Below, one piece after another: positions 5,738 to 6,929 of a stretch of DNA of 6,929 nucleotides. Source of the DNA: Desulfobacteraceae bacterium (GTDB taxonomy: Bacteria; Desulfobacterota; Desulfobacteria; Desulfobacterales; UBA11574); the NCBI GenBank assembly GCA_003486165.1, contig DNGT01000450.1:1-6929 (forward strand). Reading direction: 5' to 3'. The notes beneath the pieces were generated by a model. The model was not told the origin of the DNA, did not search any database, and saw nothing but the letters and a program-made list of their open reading frames with translations. Each line of letters begins with the position of its first letter. Position 1 is the first letter of the stretch. Made by a program: the position numbers and the translations under genes.

Positions 5738-6520
5738 ATGTCGCCCAGATTGGAGTTTGAGGACAAAAATGTTGAACTGGCAGTAAAAAAAGCCTGTGAA
5801 GAATTAAACATACCCAGAGAAAAACTCAAACATGATGTTATTTCTTATGGGTCAACGGGGATTTTTGGATTGGTGGGCACCAAAAAAGCGCGTATTCGTG
5901 TTATCCTACCGAAAACATCTCAGAACTTTAAGATGGAGGAATCAAAGACAAAAATACAGAAGACCGCATCTTTGGATCAAACCGTAAAAAATACAGACTT
6001 TCAAGTGGATGTCCCAATTGATGATGTAGAATTTTCACTTTCAGATGATGATCCAAAAGAAATTGGCAGCGAAGCCCTTCAACGCATTATCGATTTAATT
6101 ACCACAGATGCGACAATCTTGGTCGAAGAGAAATCAAATCGAATTTTATTCAATGTTAAGGGGGGAAACTCTGCCGTTCTTATCGGCAAGCGCGGGCAAA
6201 CCCTTGAAGCAATGCAATATATCATTGAGAAAATTGTGAATAAAAAAAGAAAAGAACGTGTTGGAATTCAGGTTGATGTTGAAGGGTATCTGGAAAAACG
6301 GCGCATTAGCCTGGAAAAAACGGCGTTTAGGCTAGCTGAGAAGGTTAAGCGGAATGGAAAACCAGCGACCATCGGTCAAATGAATTCACACGATCGACGG
6401 ATCGTACATATTGCCTTAAAAGATGACAACATGGTGAGAACCCAGAGTGTGGGGGAAGGAATTTTAAGAAAACTTGTCATATTTCCAAAGAAAAATTCGT
6501 CCCGAAAGAAAAACTATTAA
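5738..6520 (+). CDS. jag: Jag/KhpB (EloR) RNA-binding protein with Jag-N, KH and R3H domains
   Basis: This is an RNA-binding protein usually encoded directly after yidC. In Gram-positive bacteria it is called KhpB or EloR and is linked to cell elongation and small-RNA biology; its role in Desulfobacterota-type cells is not known to me. The product has 260 residues. The Jag-N domain covers about 3-56 (LEFEDKNVELAVKKACEELN, then SYGSTGIFGLVGTKKARI). A polar, acidic linker follows, ending near the D-rich SLSDDDP. The KH domain at about 115-185 has the RNA-binding loop G150-K-R-G153. The R3H domain has the diagnostic R220-x3-H224 (SHDRRIVH). The tail is basic (KKNSSRKKNY). The ATG at 5738 has CGGAGG (5725-5730) at 7 nt spacing, 16 nt after the yidC stop, so it is surely in the same operon. 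Confidence 0.96.
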   Translation: MSPRLEFEDKNVELAVKKACEELNIPREKLKHDVISYGSTGIFGLVGTKKARIRVILPKTSQNFKMEESKTKIQKTASLDQTVKNTDFQVDVPIDDVEFSLSDDDPKEIGSEALQRIIDLITTDATILVEEKSNRILFNVKGGNSAVLIGKRGQTLEAMQYIIEKIVNKKRKERVGIQVDVEGYLEKRRISLEKTAFRLAEKVKRNGKPATIGQMNSHDRRIVHIALKDDNMVRTQSVGEGILRKLVIFPKKNSSRKKNY

Positions 6521-6546
6521 CTTAAGAATTCATTACCAAGGAACGT

Positions 6547-6582
6547 ATGGCGCTAGTATTTCAAAGGCTCCTATTCGTTTGA
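6547..6582 (+). CDS. Possible 11-codon upstream ORF in front of mnmE
   Basis: AAGGA (6538-6542) lies 4 nt before an ATG at 6547 that opens MALVFQRLLFV and stops at 6580-6582. A small hairpin, AGCTG (6583-6587) with CAGCT (6595-6599), begins right after the stop codon and ends 13 nt before the mnmE start. The arrangement resembles a leader peptide, but it has no run of a single amino acid and no T-tract. It may be chance. Confidence 0.2.
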   Translation: MALVFQRLLFV

Positions 6583-6612
6583 AGCTGTTGAAACCAGCTA
6601 TACACGATATAA

Positions 6613-6929
6613 ATGATGGAATATGATACTATCGCCGCCATTGCAACACCCATCGGTAGCGGCGGTATCGGGATTATTAAAATATCCGGTCAAGACGCTT
6701 TTTCTATCGCTGAAGCAATTTTTCAAAGATCTCGCCCGTCGTTGGGCGTAGGCCGTCCGGAAGGTGAAGCTCTAATTTTCCCCTTAAAATCCCACCGCCT
6801 TTACCACGGGTATATTGTGAATCCTGAAACAGGGAGGGTGTTGGATGAAGTGCTGTTGTCGGCAATGAAAGGCCCTCGGACATACACCAGAGAAGATGTT
6901 ATCGAAATAAACACCCATTCAGGCTATAT
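6613..6929 (+). CDS. mnmE: tRNA uridine-5-carboxymethylaminomethyl modification GTPase MnmE, 5' part only
   Basis: With MnmG, MnmE modifies the wobble uridine of certain tRNAs, using a folate-bound one-carbon unit and GTP hydrolysis. The 105 complete codons in view cover the N-terminal folate-binding domain: DTIAAIATPIGSGGIGIIKISG at the start, VLLSAMKGPRTYTREDVIEI later, then INTHSGY at the window edge, where many homologues have CHGG. The helical and G domains lie beyond the window. Two ATGs stand in tandem at 6613 and 6616, and an in-frame TAA at 6610-6612 rules out a start further upstream. No Shine-Dalgarno sequence is visible at normal distance from either ATG. The gene lies 92 nt after jag in the standard order and is likely part of the same or an adjoining transcript. 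Confidence 0.96.
   Translation, partial: MMEYDTIAAIATPIGSGGIGIIKISGQDAFSIAEAIFQRSRPSLGVGRPEGEALIFPLKSHRLYHGYIVNPETGRVLDEVLLSAMKGPRTYTREDVIEINTHSGY

Noticed and set aside
5512..5829. 105-codon antisense frame over the yidC end and jag start
   Set aside because: It contains a His run that is simply the complement of the yidC ATG repeats, and it crosses two confident genes.
1..6929. Mobile element, CRISPR, tRNA or defence system
   Set aside because: No transposase-like gene, terminal repeats, regularly spaced repeats or tRNA-like fold was seen. All confident genes are conserved housekeeping families in standard order.

Overview
The window is a stretch of ordinary bacterial housekeeping genes, all on the + strand. 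The sequence is AT-leaning, roughly 40% G+C by eye. A radical SAM/DUF2344 fusion protein sits directly upstream of an RNase E/G family gene and then the rpmH-rnpA-yidD-yidC-jag-mnmE cluster. Together with a long-form YidC that has a periplasmic domain, this suggests a Gram-negative of the Desulfobacterota (former Deltaproteobacteria). That assignment rests on protein style and gene order only. No 16S or other diagnostic marker is present.

Layout: (1) 2-1060 is the 3' part of a fusion protein of the TIGR03960 radical SAM and TIGR03936/DUF2344 type. (2) 1081-2610 is a complete RNase E/G family endoribonuclease, 20 nt downstream and probably co-transcribed. (3) 2611-3092 is a 482-bp gap with no convincing gene. 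It holds an isolated TATAAT, a cluster of mutually exclusive hairpins ending in eight T (candidate terminator or attenuator), and a likely rpmH promoter whose -35 box lies in a perfect palindrome. (4) 3093-3227 rpmH, 3288-3635 rnpA (TTG start) and 3652-3858 yidD follow. (5) 3859-4050 is a 192-bp gap with a long-loop inverted repeat. (6) 4051-5721 yidC and 5738-6520 jag/khpB are 16 nt apart. (7) 6521-6612 is a short gap with a possible 11-codon upstream ORF, and 6613 to the end is the 5' part of mnmE.

The genes share an RNA and protein biogenesis theme. RpmH is a ribosomal protein; RnpA is the protein subunit of the RNase P that trims tRNA 5' ends; the RNase E/G protein processes rRNA and mRNA; YidD and YidC insert membrane proteins; Jag/KhpB is an RNA-binding protein; MnmE modifies the tRNA wobble uridine. 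In many bacteria dnaA lies upstream of rpmH. Here the upstream neighbour is the RNase gene, and no convincing DnaA-box cluster is seen.

I see no mobile element, CRISPR array, tRNA, rRNA or defence system, and no clearly new system. The parts worth a second look are the non-coding gaps, above all 2823-2879 and 2985-3020.
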